From Lingula anatina (Eukaryota > Brachiopoda > Lingulata > Lingulida > Lingulidae): a DNA stretch of 35,195 nt. A model generated the notes under the pieces. It did not search any database, was not told the origin of the DNA, and was given only the letters and a program-made list of their open reading frames with translations. This document shows, one piece after another, positions 10,066-19,149 of the stretch. Both the position numbers and the translations under genes were made by a program. The first letter of the stretch is position 1. Every line of letters starts with the position of its first letter. Where the stretch lies: NCBI RefSeq assembly GCF_001039355.2, contig NW_019775421.1:197105-232299 (forward strand). The letters run 5' to 3'.

Positions 10066-12974
10066 CCCATTTGTGTGTGTGTGGAGAAAGACCAAGAGCA
10101 TGTGATTTTTTGTGTTTGTGTGTATGCACAGGAAGATATATAACCTTTTTGCTGTGAAAGTTTATATTACAGTGTTTATTGCGCGCAGGCACCAGGCTTG
10201 TATTTACACACTTTTGAGTATGAGTGTACTAGTATAAGAAACATAGATAACCCTTCTGCCTTGACAGCCAGTGTATATTATATCTATAGACATAGTAAGC
10301 TTTCCAGGAGGTTTCATAATACTACAGATGTTTTTTCATGGCCACTATCATGTAGAACATAATTTTGAGCATATTACATAATTTCAAATGCTGATAATAT
10401 ACTGTGGTGGTGTGTTCACATTGGGACTAACTTAAACTGATAAATAACTTTGTGACATCACTGGGTAGCAGTTTTGTTGGAAGACAGCACAAGGGTTTAC
10501 AATAAAATAAAATAAAAATAATTGAAAAGATGTTTTAGAATTTAATAAATGGGAAGAGGGGTTTTTATGTGAAAATCACAGAATTATAAAAAATTGTGAA
10601 ATGAGGTCCATGTTGTATGAATAAAAAGCACTTTATCATAGCTTTTGACATTACTAAGTAGTTGGACTATTTCCAGTTTAAGTTGATCAGGGTTGGAATT
10701 GGACTTGAAACACCTGACGAGATTAACTACATTCTAAAGCACTTAGCACACCTGTGCGGTGCAGTATACCTGATTTATGGAACAGCAGGTATATGGTAAC
10801 CCTGTGCTCTTGTTCTTGTTGATACATCAGTCTACACTGACAAATAAGGATTTAAACTTTTTTTTTTTTTGGGGGGGGGGGGGGGCTTAGTTAAAAATAA
10901 TCAGTTTGAGCTTTTATTTTTGTGTCTGTGTGCAAGAAGTGAAGTATGTGCTGCATGTCTTTCTCTCATTCCCTCTCTTATTCTCTCTCTGTCTCTCTCG
11001 CTCTCAGCTACATACATACATATCAACATGTTGATTTTAACAACTGTTATTTTATTACATAACTTATTAAACATTACTAATGACAAAACAATTTATTACT
11101 CCATTCATCTTTTATGTCAGGTTTGACAACTACACTGCTTCTATGATGGTAGATGGCATTGCAGTGAACCTGGGATTATGGGATACGGCGGGACAGGAAG
11201 ACTACGATAGGCTACGGCCACTCTCATATCCACAGGTATAGTCACTGCTGTGAGAGGTTTGGTAAATATTGTATCATCTGTGACTGCAAATAAGACCAGC
11301 AGTTGGTCAAGAGACAGCATAGTGCCCTTGTTTAACAATTACGGACAAGACATTATTATACTAGGGCTGTTTTGACAGTTATGAACAGAAGAGTATACCG
11401 CATACTATTGGAAATGCAGATTACTTGTAAACAAGATCAATGGCCTGTCAATAGGCAGCATGTTGACCTTGTTTAACAGTGATGGACATATGAGTATTTC
11501 CTGTTAGTTATGTTTAACAGAAATAGAACAGCTAAAACTATCATATTGAAATTACATTTTGCTTGCTCACAGAAAAATCCATATGCCAGCATGATTAATG
11601 GATTTATTTATTTATTTTTCAGACTGATGTCTTCCTGCTGTGCTTCAGTGTAGTATCGCCTTCATCCTACGACAATGTCGTCACAAAATGGCACCCAGAG
11701 ATCCGCCATCACTGCCCGGATACTCCCATCATACTAGTTGGTAAGTCAAGTTCATTTTTCTGAGTTTCCAAATTGTCCATCTAGATTTGGTTCTACTGAA
11801 AACAAAAAATCTTAACATGTTAGTCAATTGAAATATCGTCTTTTCAATTGATGTTCTTTACTGTTGGTTTCAGCAAGACTTTTAAGATCAAGAGCTTGGT
11901 CCATCTTGAATCAGTCTTCTGAAAGATTCCAGAATATTTATTTGGTCATGGTTTAGGCCTATGCAAATTATATCTGAGAGTCCTAATGGGGGTTTACCAT
12001 AGTGGAAACAAATGTCACATTTTAATATGGAAAACTGATATTACATTTCACATCATGATAGCTAAAATACAGCACAAATCACGTAAATGTTAGTGGTGAC
12101 AAATATCAGGTTACATATTGAGATACTAGAAACACATTTCACATTTATGCATTGATCCTTCGCAGTAGTGAAAACAGCTAGTACTCCATTGTGATAATAA
12201 AGTTCAGATATCGCATTGTGGTAGAGAAGCTAGGCATCACAATCTGCATTGTGGTAATCAGGATGTCCACAGTTAAATACATTGTGTCTTTTCCCCCCAA
12301 CCAGGTACAAAGATAGATCTGAGGGAAGACAAGGAGACTCTGGGGCAGCTGTCATCACTGGGTCTATCCCCTATTAAAAGAGAGCACGGTATTAAGCTGG
12401 CTTCCAAGATCAGAGCTATTAAATACATGGAGTGTTCTGCCCTGACTCAGAGAGGACTCAAACAGGTGAGTGTCCCTCTTTTTTTTTCTTTTTCTTTTTC
12501 TTAAATAGTAACATTTTTGTGATGAGAATCACTTAATTTGAAACAAAATTTTATGACAAATCTACATTTCACTGTTACCACTGAAAAAGATCTCTGATCT
12601 CAATGCCTATGGGTCATCATTACCAAAAACTTCGATTAAAAAGATGGTGAATTTTGGTTGATCTTTGGTTCTTCTTAATCTTTTTTAAATTAAATTATGT
12701 TAAGCTTAAAAAACTGAAATTTAAATTAAAGTTTTTTTTATTTGAAAAATGAAGTCAGGGTTAAGGATGATACAAAGTCATTGAAATAATTGTTGTGGCT
12801 GAATCTAGGGTCCTGCGTCAGCTTCAAAAAATTTATGTGGTGATGTTTTTAAACAATAGGCGAAACTTTTACAAAGACATTTTTTCTATGTTTCAGGTAT
12901 TTGATGAAGGTGTCAGATCTGTCATAGCTCCGCAACCAGCAAAACCACAAGGAAAGAAATGCAAAGTATTATAA
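5080..12974 (+). CDS. Rac-type Rho GTPase, Mtl/MIG-2/RhoG-like (five coding exons)
   Basis: Small Rho-family GTPase of 195 residues, a membrane-anchored switch for actin, adhesion and cell-migration signalling. Coding exons are 5080-5195, 11121-11235, 11623-11740, 12305-12465 and 12897-12974. All introns are GT-AG and the phases join without a break. Visible motifs: P-loop GDGTVGKT (residues 13-20), switch I with T38 in YVPTVFDNY, switch [21 protein letters not shown] with Q64, TKID (118-121), SAL (161-163), the Rho insert region, and a CAAX box CKVL (192-195) predicting geranylgeranylation. Catalytic residues equivalent to Rac G12, T35 and Q61 are intact. [17 protein letters not shown] near the start, SPIKREHG, and [18 protein letters not shown] match the Mtl/MIG-2 branch better than Rac1 as I recall these families. 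The tail before the CAAX has few basic residues. The ATG at 5080 is the first in-frame start and gives normal family length. The first intron is unusually long at 5.9 kb. Part of the 3' UTR appears twice in the assembly. Confidence 0.96.
5364..5411. repeat. (AG)n microsatellite
   Basis: An uninterrupted AG dinucleotide run of about 24 repeats in intron 1. It produces an artificial serine-leucine open frame on the minus strand (5282-5527), which is not a gene. It lies immediately beside a palindromic element. Confidence 0.97.
5434..5630. mobile_element. Long imperfect palindrome, MITE-like (element P1)
   Basis: Two arms of about 70-77 bp, at 5434-5510 and about 5561-5630, are imperfect reverse complements. 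The left arm reads ATATGGCAGACCCACTTAAAA and later ATCCCCTGATGGTCTCTCCC; the reverse complement of the right arm reads AATATGGCCAACCTAACTTAAAA and ATCCCCTAATGGTCTCCCC. A loop of about 50 bp separates them. The outer ends and target-site duplication are not certain. The segment ATATGGC-GACCCACTT is shared with the palindrome at 6143-6335, so the two may be one diverged family. Its right arm stops 15 bp before the start of a 215-bp MITE. Confidence 0.65.
5648..5862. mobile_element. 215-bp PIF/Harbinger-type MITE, copy 1
   Basis: Exactly 215 bp, flanked by TTA on both sides (5645-5647 and 5863-5865). The ends form imperfect inverted repeats: GGGCGTATTCCCATAGATTT on the left against GACCCCATTCCCAGAGATT on the right when reverse-complemented. 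Internally it is close to the copies at 6921-7135 and 15031-15245. A TTA/TAA target duplication with termini beginning G is the known signature of PIF/Harbinger elements; the superfamily assignment is inference because no transposase is present. Confidence 0.88.
6143..6335. mobile_element. Palindromic MITE-like element (element P2)
   Basis: About 193 bp with long inverted ends. The left end starts AGAGCACATTCAGGAGAGC and runs through GATCAAATATGGCCGACCCACT; the right end, reverse-complemented, starts GGAGCACATTCGGAACTGC and runs through GATCAAATATGGCGACCCACT. A TA dinucleotide flanks both ends (6141-6142, 6336-6337), which would fit a TA-duplicating element. Placing the ends one base inward gives TAA and CTA instead, so the superfamily is left open. 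Confidence 0.75.
6921..7135. mobile_element. 215-bp PIF/Harbinger-type MITE, copy 2
   Basis: Same 215-bp length and orientation as the copy at 5648, with TTA duplications at 6918-6920 and 7136-7138. The left end is GACCCCATTCCCACAGATTT; the right end reverse-complements to GAGTGCATTCCCAGAGATTT. Internal landmarks shared with the other copies include TCTCACTAGATTACTGT, gggggtaattaact and TTTAGCGTGAACCCC. Scattered substitutions against copy 1 show that the two are not a recent local duplicate. Confidence 0.9.
8549..8633. repeat. (TC)n and (CA)n compound microsatellite
   Basis: A TC run (8549-8577) and a CA run (about 8595-8633) separated by a short imperfect stretch; further CA-rich imperfect repeats lie upstream from 8460. 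The CA run continues on the far side of the inserted element at 8785. The open frames through it are artefacts of the repeat. Confidence 0.95.
8632..8784. mobile_element. hAT-like MITE, copy A (in a CA repeat)
   Basis: 153-bp element with termini CAGGGGCGGATTTA and, reverse-complemented on the right, CAGGGGCGGATCCA. It is flanked by CACACACA on both sides (8624-8631, 8785-8792), consistent with an 8-bp target duplication made inside a CA microsatellite, although a CA tract would give that match by itself. Inner sequence (ggccgtcttctgggtc, caagtttacattgacgggtatct, aaagataatttggaag) is shared with the copy at 23196. Terminal CAGGGGCGGAT and an 8-bp duplication are typical of hAT non-autonomous elements. 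Confidence 0.82.
10019..10063. repeat. (GT)n microsatellite
   Basis: About 22 uninterrupted GT repeats in intron 1, followed by shorter GT clusters at 10072-10082 and 10110-10125. Two plus-strand frames and one minus-strand frame run through it as cysteine-valine or threonine-histidine repeats and are not genes. Confidence 0.97.
10859..10885. repeat. Poly-T / poly-G homopolymer run
   Basis: A T run directly followed by about 16 G. One of many poly-C or poly-G tracts in the window; such runs are hard to sequence and sit at or beside all but one of the N positions. Confidence 0.95.
11236..11622 (+). other. Intron 2 of the Rac-like gene
   Basis: 387-bp intron with donor gtatag and acceptor tttttcag. 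It contains two diverged copies of a block sharing gcagcat-ccttgtttaaca-ggaca (about 11314-11348 and 11456-11488), an old tandem duplication. The minus-strand frame at 11141-11338 overlaps a real exon and is a shadow. Confidence 0.85.
11741..12304 (+). other. Intron 3 of the Rac-like gene
   Basis: 564-bp intron with donor gtaagt and a pyrimidine-rich acceptor (ccccccaaccag). Near 12185-12260 the phrase cattgtggtaat recurs in degenerate form. Nothing else stands out. Confidence 0.85.
12466..12896 (+). other. Intron 4 of the Rac-like gene
   Basis: 431-bp intron with donor gtgagt and acceptor tatgtttcag. The donor side carries a T-rich run. No embedded feature is seen. Confidence 0.85.
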
Positions 12975-14664
12975 CATTGGGGAAACAAATGTAGCTAGAA
13001 AGGAAAAAAAAAAAACAATTTTATACACAGAATGGTGTACACAACTTTTTCAGATCAACTGTGTTTCTTCATATGAAAAATATAGTGACATCTGGAAACA
13101 ATTGTACAATTCAAATGCAGTGCAGTATATATTGTGTTTGATAATGTTACCTTTTAAAGGAGAAGTGTTGTGACATTTGGAAGCAGCTGTAGTTGATTAT
13201 AACTTAAAATACAGAAAGTGTGCACATCTTGTTGGGATCATCTGCAAATGTTGGAGAAACTGAATCATTTGGAAATAGATCTTAGTCCACTGAATAATGT
13301 AAGATCTACAAATGTCAAAAGTGTGTCCAAAGTTTTAAGACAATCAGGTACTATTTTAAGATATTTGGCGACAGCCGTAACATTAAAAGTGTGACATACA
13401 TGGAAAAACTGCATTTAAACTTTGAGAATATTTGTACCATTTATGTGAAAAGTGTCTTGAAATGGAAATTTCAGTTTTCAGAGCATATTTTCAAGCAGAT
13501 TAATAAGAAATATACAGGGAGTTACAGAAAAAAGTGCACAGTTTAGGATTATGTAAAACAGCCGGTGGTCAAAAAGACTATTATACAATAGCAAGTTAGC
13601 ACAAGCTTTCATTGAAGGCCATGCTGATGGATGACCTTCAATATCATAGCAACTGGAATTGCCTGTACCACCTGAAAATCTAGGTCAGAGGTGCACAGGT
13701 GTCATAGAGATCTACCAACATATCTTGTACTGCATGATATCAAATGACTGTTGAAACGTAGATGGGATACCAACAGTTTGGTGACTAAGAATAAGGACCT
13801 ATTTCACAAAAGGAATTTAGCCTGGAAATTTGCTTCAACTTTGAGACCACAATTTGAATTTACTTTGATCCAAGATAATTAGGTATTTGTTCAGTTGAAT
13901 TGAATATTACTCCTGCTTTATAAAGAGAAAGGTGTGGTTAATGTTCGAGACCAGTATATACTTTTTTTTTGAGTGAACTAATAAGAATTTTTCTGGAAGA
14001 AGACCAAAGTTTACTCTCTAAGATGAGACTAATTATCAGGCTAAAGTGCTTTTGTTGAAATGTCCCTTAACTATAGAAACTTGTCTTGTAGCAGGCCGAG
14101 TTTCATAGTTTTGAGAGCGACTCTTCCTTACTAGGAAGGCTGTTTTGTCAGTGTTTCTACTGAAATGCAGGTTGACTGGTGTAGATTAGTATAAAAACCT
14201 CACAAAACACCAAATGTCTGATTTAATTTTTTTTTATTATTAAAAAAAATTTTTTTTTACAGATGAAGCACATCTTGCAAAAATGAGATTATGATGTAAA
14301 GGACTGTATGTGAACGCTTTACTATGTACATGTTTACGTGCTGTTCAATTTAAGCTGAGACAGCTTAAAGTCAGATAATTTTGAAGCTGTTATCGTTGAT
14401 AATCAACTCTGTATTACTGTTGATAAATGTTTCCTGTGAGTCATTTAAAACAATCATTTATAAATGTCAAATGTGCAAGGAAAAAATTGATGCAATGTTA
14501 GTATAGTAGGCTATCAATGTGAGTTTTGTACATTTTGCATCGCTCAAGACTTGTTTTGGCCAGTGACAGCTTACTGTTAGTAAAAATACTCGTAAAAAAC
14601 CTTAAAATATTTAGATTGTAATTTTCAGATATGTATGCATATTGAATGTTATAAAATCAGGTTT

Positions 14665-14670
14665 AATAAA
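14665..14670 (+). promoter_or_regulatory. Polyadenylation signal candidate, Rac-like gene (copy A)
   Basis: AATAAA about 1.69 kb after the stop codon, in the motif tttaataaagtacc, preserved identically in copy B at 17184-17189. It is the clearest AATAAA in the presumed 3' UTR. Whether it is used cannot be told from sequence. Confidence 0.45.
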
Positions 14671-14858
14671 GTACCACCTATTGTGGAAGAAAAAAAGATA
14701 AAAAATTTCTTCAAAAAGATTGAAAGATTTCAGAATTTATTTGTATTTTTGCTCCTCAGATGTCACGTGATACAGCTGCATACCTTTGGAATTTGCATGG
14801 GCAGATTTTTTTCAGTTGTAATAGCCTTTGAAAATTACAGTCACCTCCCTGCCCCCCC

Positions 14859-14971
14859 NNNNNNNNNNNNNNNNNNNNNNNNNNNNNNNNNNNNNNNNNN
14901 NNNNNNNNNNNNNNNNNNNNNNNNNNNNNNNNNNNNNNNNNNNNNNNNNNNNNNNNNNNNNNNNNNNNNNN
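14859..14971. other. Assembly gap (113 N) between poly-C tracts
   Basis: A run of 113 N flanked by poly-C on both sides. The equivalent place in copy B (about 17399-17485) is resolved apart from one N at 17478 and contains about 70 bp of ordinary sequence between two poly-C runs, so the true gap content is probably similar. Open frames that read through the N run are meaningless. Confidence 0.97.
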
Positions 14972-15030
14972 CCCCCCCCCCCCCTCTTACAAACACACCA
15001 AAGGTTAAGTGCTATTCAAGAGCAGAATAA

Positions 15031-15245
15031 GACCGCATTTCCAGAAATTAGATTGATCTACTTTAGATCGACCTAACTCCCTGGGGGTTCACGCTAAACA
15101 GCTGTCAACCGAGCGGATACGAAAGTTAAATACCCTCTTACAACTTGTAGTAGGCGGGACGGACATTTAAGCCGGATTATCTGACAGTAATCTAGTGAGA
15201 CTCCCCGCGGGGATAGATCGATCTAAAAGCTCTGGGAATACGGCC
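15031..15245. mobile_element. 215-bp PIF/Harbinger-type MITE, copy 3 (polymorphic)
   Basis: 215 bp in the opposite orientation to the copies at 5648 and 6921, with TAA duplications at 15028-15030 and 15246-15248. Termini are GACCGCATTTCCAGAAATT on the left and GGCCGTATTCCCAGAGCTTT on the right when reverse-complemented. The duplicate block has the uninterrupted empty site (agcagaataagagagag, 17521-17537) with a single TAA, which fixes the element ends and the 3-bp target duplication directly. Confidence 0.93.
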
Positions 15246-15474
15246 TAAGAGAGAGAAAGTTAGTTTATAAACATTTTCATGTTAAAACGGTGCTGAATGC
15301 GCTCTCTTTTTTTGAAAGGGAGGGGGTAGGTTTATTTATCTATACATGGCTGTTCGGTCATTTCCGCTGATATAAAATGTAACGCAAAAATATTTGTTGA
15401 TCGATCAAGTCAATTGTTTTTCTACTTTTATTCTATTTTGTGAAAAATCCCCCTACTCTTCTTCCCCCTATTGT

Positions 15475-15475
15475 N
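15475..15475. other. Single-N contig join
   Basis: One N separates copy A from copy B of the duplicated block. The sequence before it matches the end of copy B and the sequence after it restarts within the last codons of the Rac-like gene. This is the pattern expected when two overlapping allelic contigs are abutted rather than merged. Confidence 0.85.
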
Positions 15476-17757
15476 AAATGCAAAGTATTATAACATTGGG
15501 GAAACAAATGTAGCTAGAAAGGAAAAAAAAAACAATTTTATACACAGAATGGTGTACACAACTTTTTCAGATCATCTGTGTTTCTTCATATGAAAAATAT
15601 AGTGACATCTGGAAACAATTGTACAATTCAAATGCAGTGCAGTATATATTGTGTTTGATAATGTTACCTTTTAAAGGAGAAGTGTTGTGACATTTGGAAG
15701 CAGCTGTAGTTGATTATAACTTAAAATACAGAAAGTGTGCACAACTTTTTGGGATCATCTGCAAATGTTGGAGAAACTGAATCATTTGGAAATAGATCTT
15801 AGTCCACTGAATAATGTAAGATCTACAAATGTCAAAAGTGTGTCCAAAGTTTTAAGACAATCAGGTACTATTTTAAGATATTTGGGGACAGCCGTAACAT
15901 TAAAAGTGTGACATACATGGAAAAACTGCTTTTAAACTTTGAGAATATTTGTACCATTTATGTGAAAAGTGTCTTGAAATGGAAATTTCAGTTTTCAGAG
16001 CATAATTTCAAGCAGATTAATAAGAAATATACAGGGAGTTACAGAAAAAAGTGCACAGTTCAGGATTATATAAAACAGCCAGTGGTCAAAAAGACTATTA
16101 TACAATAGCAAGTTAGCACAAGCTTTCATTGAAGGCCATGCTGATGGAAGACCTTCAATATCATAGCAACTGGAATTGCCTGTACCACCTGAAAATCTAG
16201 GTCAGAGGTGCACAGGTGTCATAGAGATCTACCAACATATCTTGTACTGCATGATATCAAATGACTGTTGAAACGTAGATTGGATACCAACAGTTTGGTG
16301 ACTAAGAATAAGGACCTATTTCACAAAAGGAATTTAGCCTGGAAATTTGCTTCAACTTTGAGTCCACAATTTGAATTTACTTTGATCCAAGATAATTAGG
16401 TATTTGTTCAGTTGAATTTAATATTACTCCTGCTTTATAATGAGAAAGGTGTGGTTAATGTTTGAGACCAGTATATACTTTTGTTAAGTGAACTAATAAG
16501 GATTTTTCTGGAAGAAGACCAAAGTTTACTCTCTAAGTTGAGACTAATTATCAGGCTAGAGTGCTTTTGTTGAAATGTCCCTTAACTATTGAAACTTGTC
16601 TTGTAGCAGGCTGAGTTTCATAGTTTTGAGAGCGACTCTTCCTTACTAGGAAGGCTGTTTTGTCAGTGTTTCTACTGAAATGCAGGTTGACTGGTGTAGA
16701 TTAGTATAAAAACCTCACAAAACACCAAGTGTCTGATTTAATTTTTTTTTTTTTTATTAAAAAAATTTTTTTTTTTTTACAGATGAAGCACATCTTGCAA
16801 AAATGAGATTATGATGTTAAGGACTGTATGTGAACGCTTCACTATGTACATGTTTACGTGCTGTTCAATTTAAGCTGAGACAGCTTAAAGTCAGATAATT
16901 TTGAAGCTGTTATCGTTGATAATCAACTCTGTATTACTGTTGATAAATGTTTCCTGTGAGTCATTTAATACAATCATTTATAAATGTCAAATGTGCAAGG
17001 AAAAATTGATGCAATGTTAGTATAGTGGGCTATCAATGTGAGTTTTGTACATTTTGCATCGCTCAAGACTTGTTTTGGCCAGTGACAGCTTACTGTTAGT
17101 AAAAATACTCGTAAAAAACCTTAAAATATTTAGATTGTAATTTTCAGATATGTATGCATATTGAATGTTATAAAATCAGGTTTAATAAAGTACCACCTAT
17201 TGTGGAAGAAAAAAAGAAAAACAATTTCTTCAAAAAGATTGAAAAATTTCTGAATTTATCTGTAAATTCAGATTTTTGGGTGTTGTATTTTTGCTCCTCA
17301 GATGTCACATGATACAGCTGCACACCTTTGGAACTTACATGGGCAGATTTTTTTTTCAGTTATAATAGCCTTTGAAAATTACAGTCACCTCCCTGCCTCC
17401 CCCCCCCGTTTTTAAATACTTCTAAATTATACTGAATTTTTTATTCAACCCTTTCTGTTGTTTCAGCCTTACAAATGNCCCCCCCTCTTACAAACACACC
17501 AAAGGTTAAGTGCTATTCAAGAGCAGAATAAGAGAGAGAAAGTTAGTTTATAAACATTTTCATGTTAAAACGGTGCTGAATGCGCTCCCCTTTTTTGAAA
17601 GGGAGGGGGTAGGTTTATTTATCTATACATGGCTGTTCGATCATTTTCGCTGAAAAAAATGTAACGCAAAAATATTTGTTGATCGATCAAGTCAATTGTT
17701 TTTCTACTTTTATTCTATTTTGTGAAAAAATCCCCCTACTCTTCTTCCCCCTATTGT
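15476..17757 (+). repeat. Near-identical duplicated block, copy B (no MITE)
   Basis: Second copy of the Rac-like gene's 3' UTR and flank, starting with the final KCKVL-stop codons. It lacks the MITE of copy A and has a short insertion of about 23 bp near 17255-17285 (tctgtaaattcagatttttg and neighbouring bases). The open frame at 15908-16108 exists only because of small differences from copy A and is not a gene. No upstream exons of a second GTPase are present, so this is not a complete second gene. Confidence 0.92.
17184..17189 (+). promoter_or_regulatory. Polyadenylation signal candidate (copy B)
   Basis: AATAAA equivalent to 14665-14670 in copy A, with identical surroundings. Confidence 0.4.
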
Positions 17758-19111
17758 ACTCGTGCCAATATTGACTATTGTACTTTTTTTCCTGTTCTTT
17801 TGTCATTCCAACGAACTTCCGGATTCATTCACAAATACAAACTGATCTGTAAGTTAAAACACGTTCACGTGGGAAATTTGGCAGCACTATTCTTGACATT
17901 ATAAAATTTAGGTCGGTGCTTATCAGTAGGTAGGGGTGCTTCGCGTGGGTAACTAGCGTTACTCAAAGCCTTTTCCAGTGAAAAAAAGCGAAAGCAATCA
18001 CGGCGCTAGACAATGACTCACTTCAGTGGCCGTGAGATAAGTCGCAGGTATCGTACAGATTCATACATTTTTGATCACATTGTAAGACTTGTACACCTTG
18101 TGCTGTGGTTAAAGCCTTAAAGGTACAAGGGGAATGAGTGACTGCGATAGGTTAAGTCCGCCAAGTAGCACGTGTGATATCGCACCAGATGAAGTAAGAG
18201 TAAACGGTCGTTGAAGGTGCGCTGAGAAGGAAAAGGACAGGTAAATTTACGTACAGGCGGGTATGTTTTGCCACCTGTGATGGGTTCAGACTGCATGGCA
18301 TGAACGAACTTTAGTTCAGTATTCCTGATAACTTATGTAGTTGGTGGAAACATTTTAAAAAGTATCACAAAACTAGATTCTTTGCGGTTTATTATTGCAT
18401 ATATGCGCGTGATTGTTACGTGTTGGGAAATTTTTTGCGTGGGTTTCTTCTTCATTTTGCCAATTATGTCACGGTGACCCTGGCTTTCCGGCTGACTATC
18501 AGACGTTCAAAATACTGTACCCACGCTCTCTTATTCACTAAATTCTTGGATTTTTGATTTTTTTTTAAATTCCAGACTTTGGTCAATGTCTCTGCTGTTC
18601 AAGTAACAATTTTGGAAATTTATTTACTGATTTTTAATGTCCATCCTTGAAATGACCTCTGCCCCTCTTATATTTGAATGGGTTTGAAGTCTCTTGTGAA
18701 AATTAAAAAATAATTTTGAAAATTTTCCAACTAATTTACTTGATTAGCACATTTTTTTTTGAGGGGGGGGGGGTGCAATAAGCACCTGGAAGCTTATAAT
18801 CTAGCCTTAAACTCAGGACAAACCCTTAACTACTTAACCTAAAGCACTCCTGTTTATTTATTCATGTTTGTTCTTAAACTGAGCCTGTACATTGAATTAA
18901 AAAAATGTAAATACAGTCATAAAGAAAATGACTAAGCTTACAGCTCTGTGTGCATGAGTATGCATATGTGCAATTATTTAGGTCAATTTCAAAAATATAC
19001 TCAATTTAAACTTATTTCCATTTCCACTTAATGCTTTTAGTACAAGAGCTTGCACTGTGCTCATTACTAACAATATACTGATATTTCATTATGTTCCATC
19101 TGTGCTTTCAG
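17758..19111 (+). other. Putative promoter and 5' leader of the Ig-TIR receptor gene
   Basis: Non-coding. The part at about 17930-18300 is visibly richer in CpG than the rest. It includes CACGTG at 18169-18174, a perfect AP-1 type TGACTCA at 18014-18020 and an IRF-like GAAAAAAAGCGAAAGC at 17980-17995. A donor-like CAG|GTAAAT at 18240/18241 could end a non-coding first exon that splices to the acceptor tttcag at 19111. A poly-G run lies at about 18763-18773. All regulatory assignments are inference. Confidence 0.35.
18014..18020 (+). promoter_or_regulatory. AP-1 type site (TGACTCA)
   Basis: Perfect match to the AP-1/TRE heptamer, 19 bp after an IRF-like A-rich/GAAAG element (17980-17995) and about 1.1 kb upstream of the receptor start codon. 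Suggestive for an immune-type promoter, but single short motifs occur by chance. Confidence 0.25.
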
Positions 19112-19149
19112 GTCACCTCCACTCCCCCAACCTCCCAAACCCACTGACA

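Larger units (their letters stand above)
5196..11120 (+). other. Intron 1 of the Rac-like gene
   Basis: A 5.9-kb intron between codon 38 and the rest of switch I, bounded by gtaagt (5196) and tgtcag (11115-11120). It holds the (AG)n tract, three palindromic elements (5434-5630, 5648-5862 and 6143-6335), a second copy of the 215-bp MITE (6921-7135), a hAT-like element (8632-8784), several long dinucleotide repeats and a poly-T/poly-G run near 10860-10885. Two loosely similar blocks around 7560-7850 share gctctaca and ataaattgaccc, suggesting an old local duplication. No embedded gene is apparent. Confidence 0.85.
12957..15474 (+). repeat. Near-identical duplicated block, copy A (3' UTR plus flank, with MITE)
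   Basis: Begins at the last five codons of the Rac-like gene and includes its 3' UTR. It matches 15476-17757 almost base for base, apart from scattered substitutions, homopolymer length changes, a 113-N gap (14859-14971) and a 215-bp MITE with its extra TAA (15031-15248) found only here. It ends in ccccctattgt at 15474, exactly where the homologous phrase in copy B (ending 17757) continues into unique sequence. Best explained as one of two haplotypes placed head to tail by the assembler. Confidence 0.92.

Noticed and set aside
9797-10192. Cys-Val and Thr-His repeat frames on both strands
   Set aside because: Products of the GT microsatellite in intron 1.
14635-15076. Open frames reading through the N gap
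   Set aside because: They exist only because N codons do not create stops; no real sequence supports them.
15476-17757. Second Rac-like gene or processed copy
   Set aside because: Only the last five codons and the 3' UTR are repeated; no upstream exons follow or precede it. An assembly-level allelic duplication explains it better.
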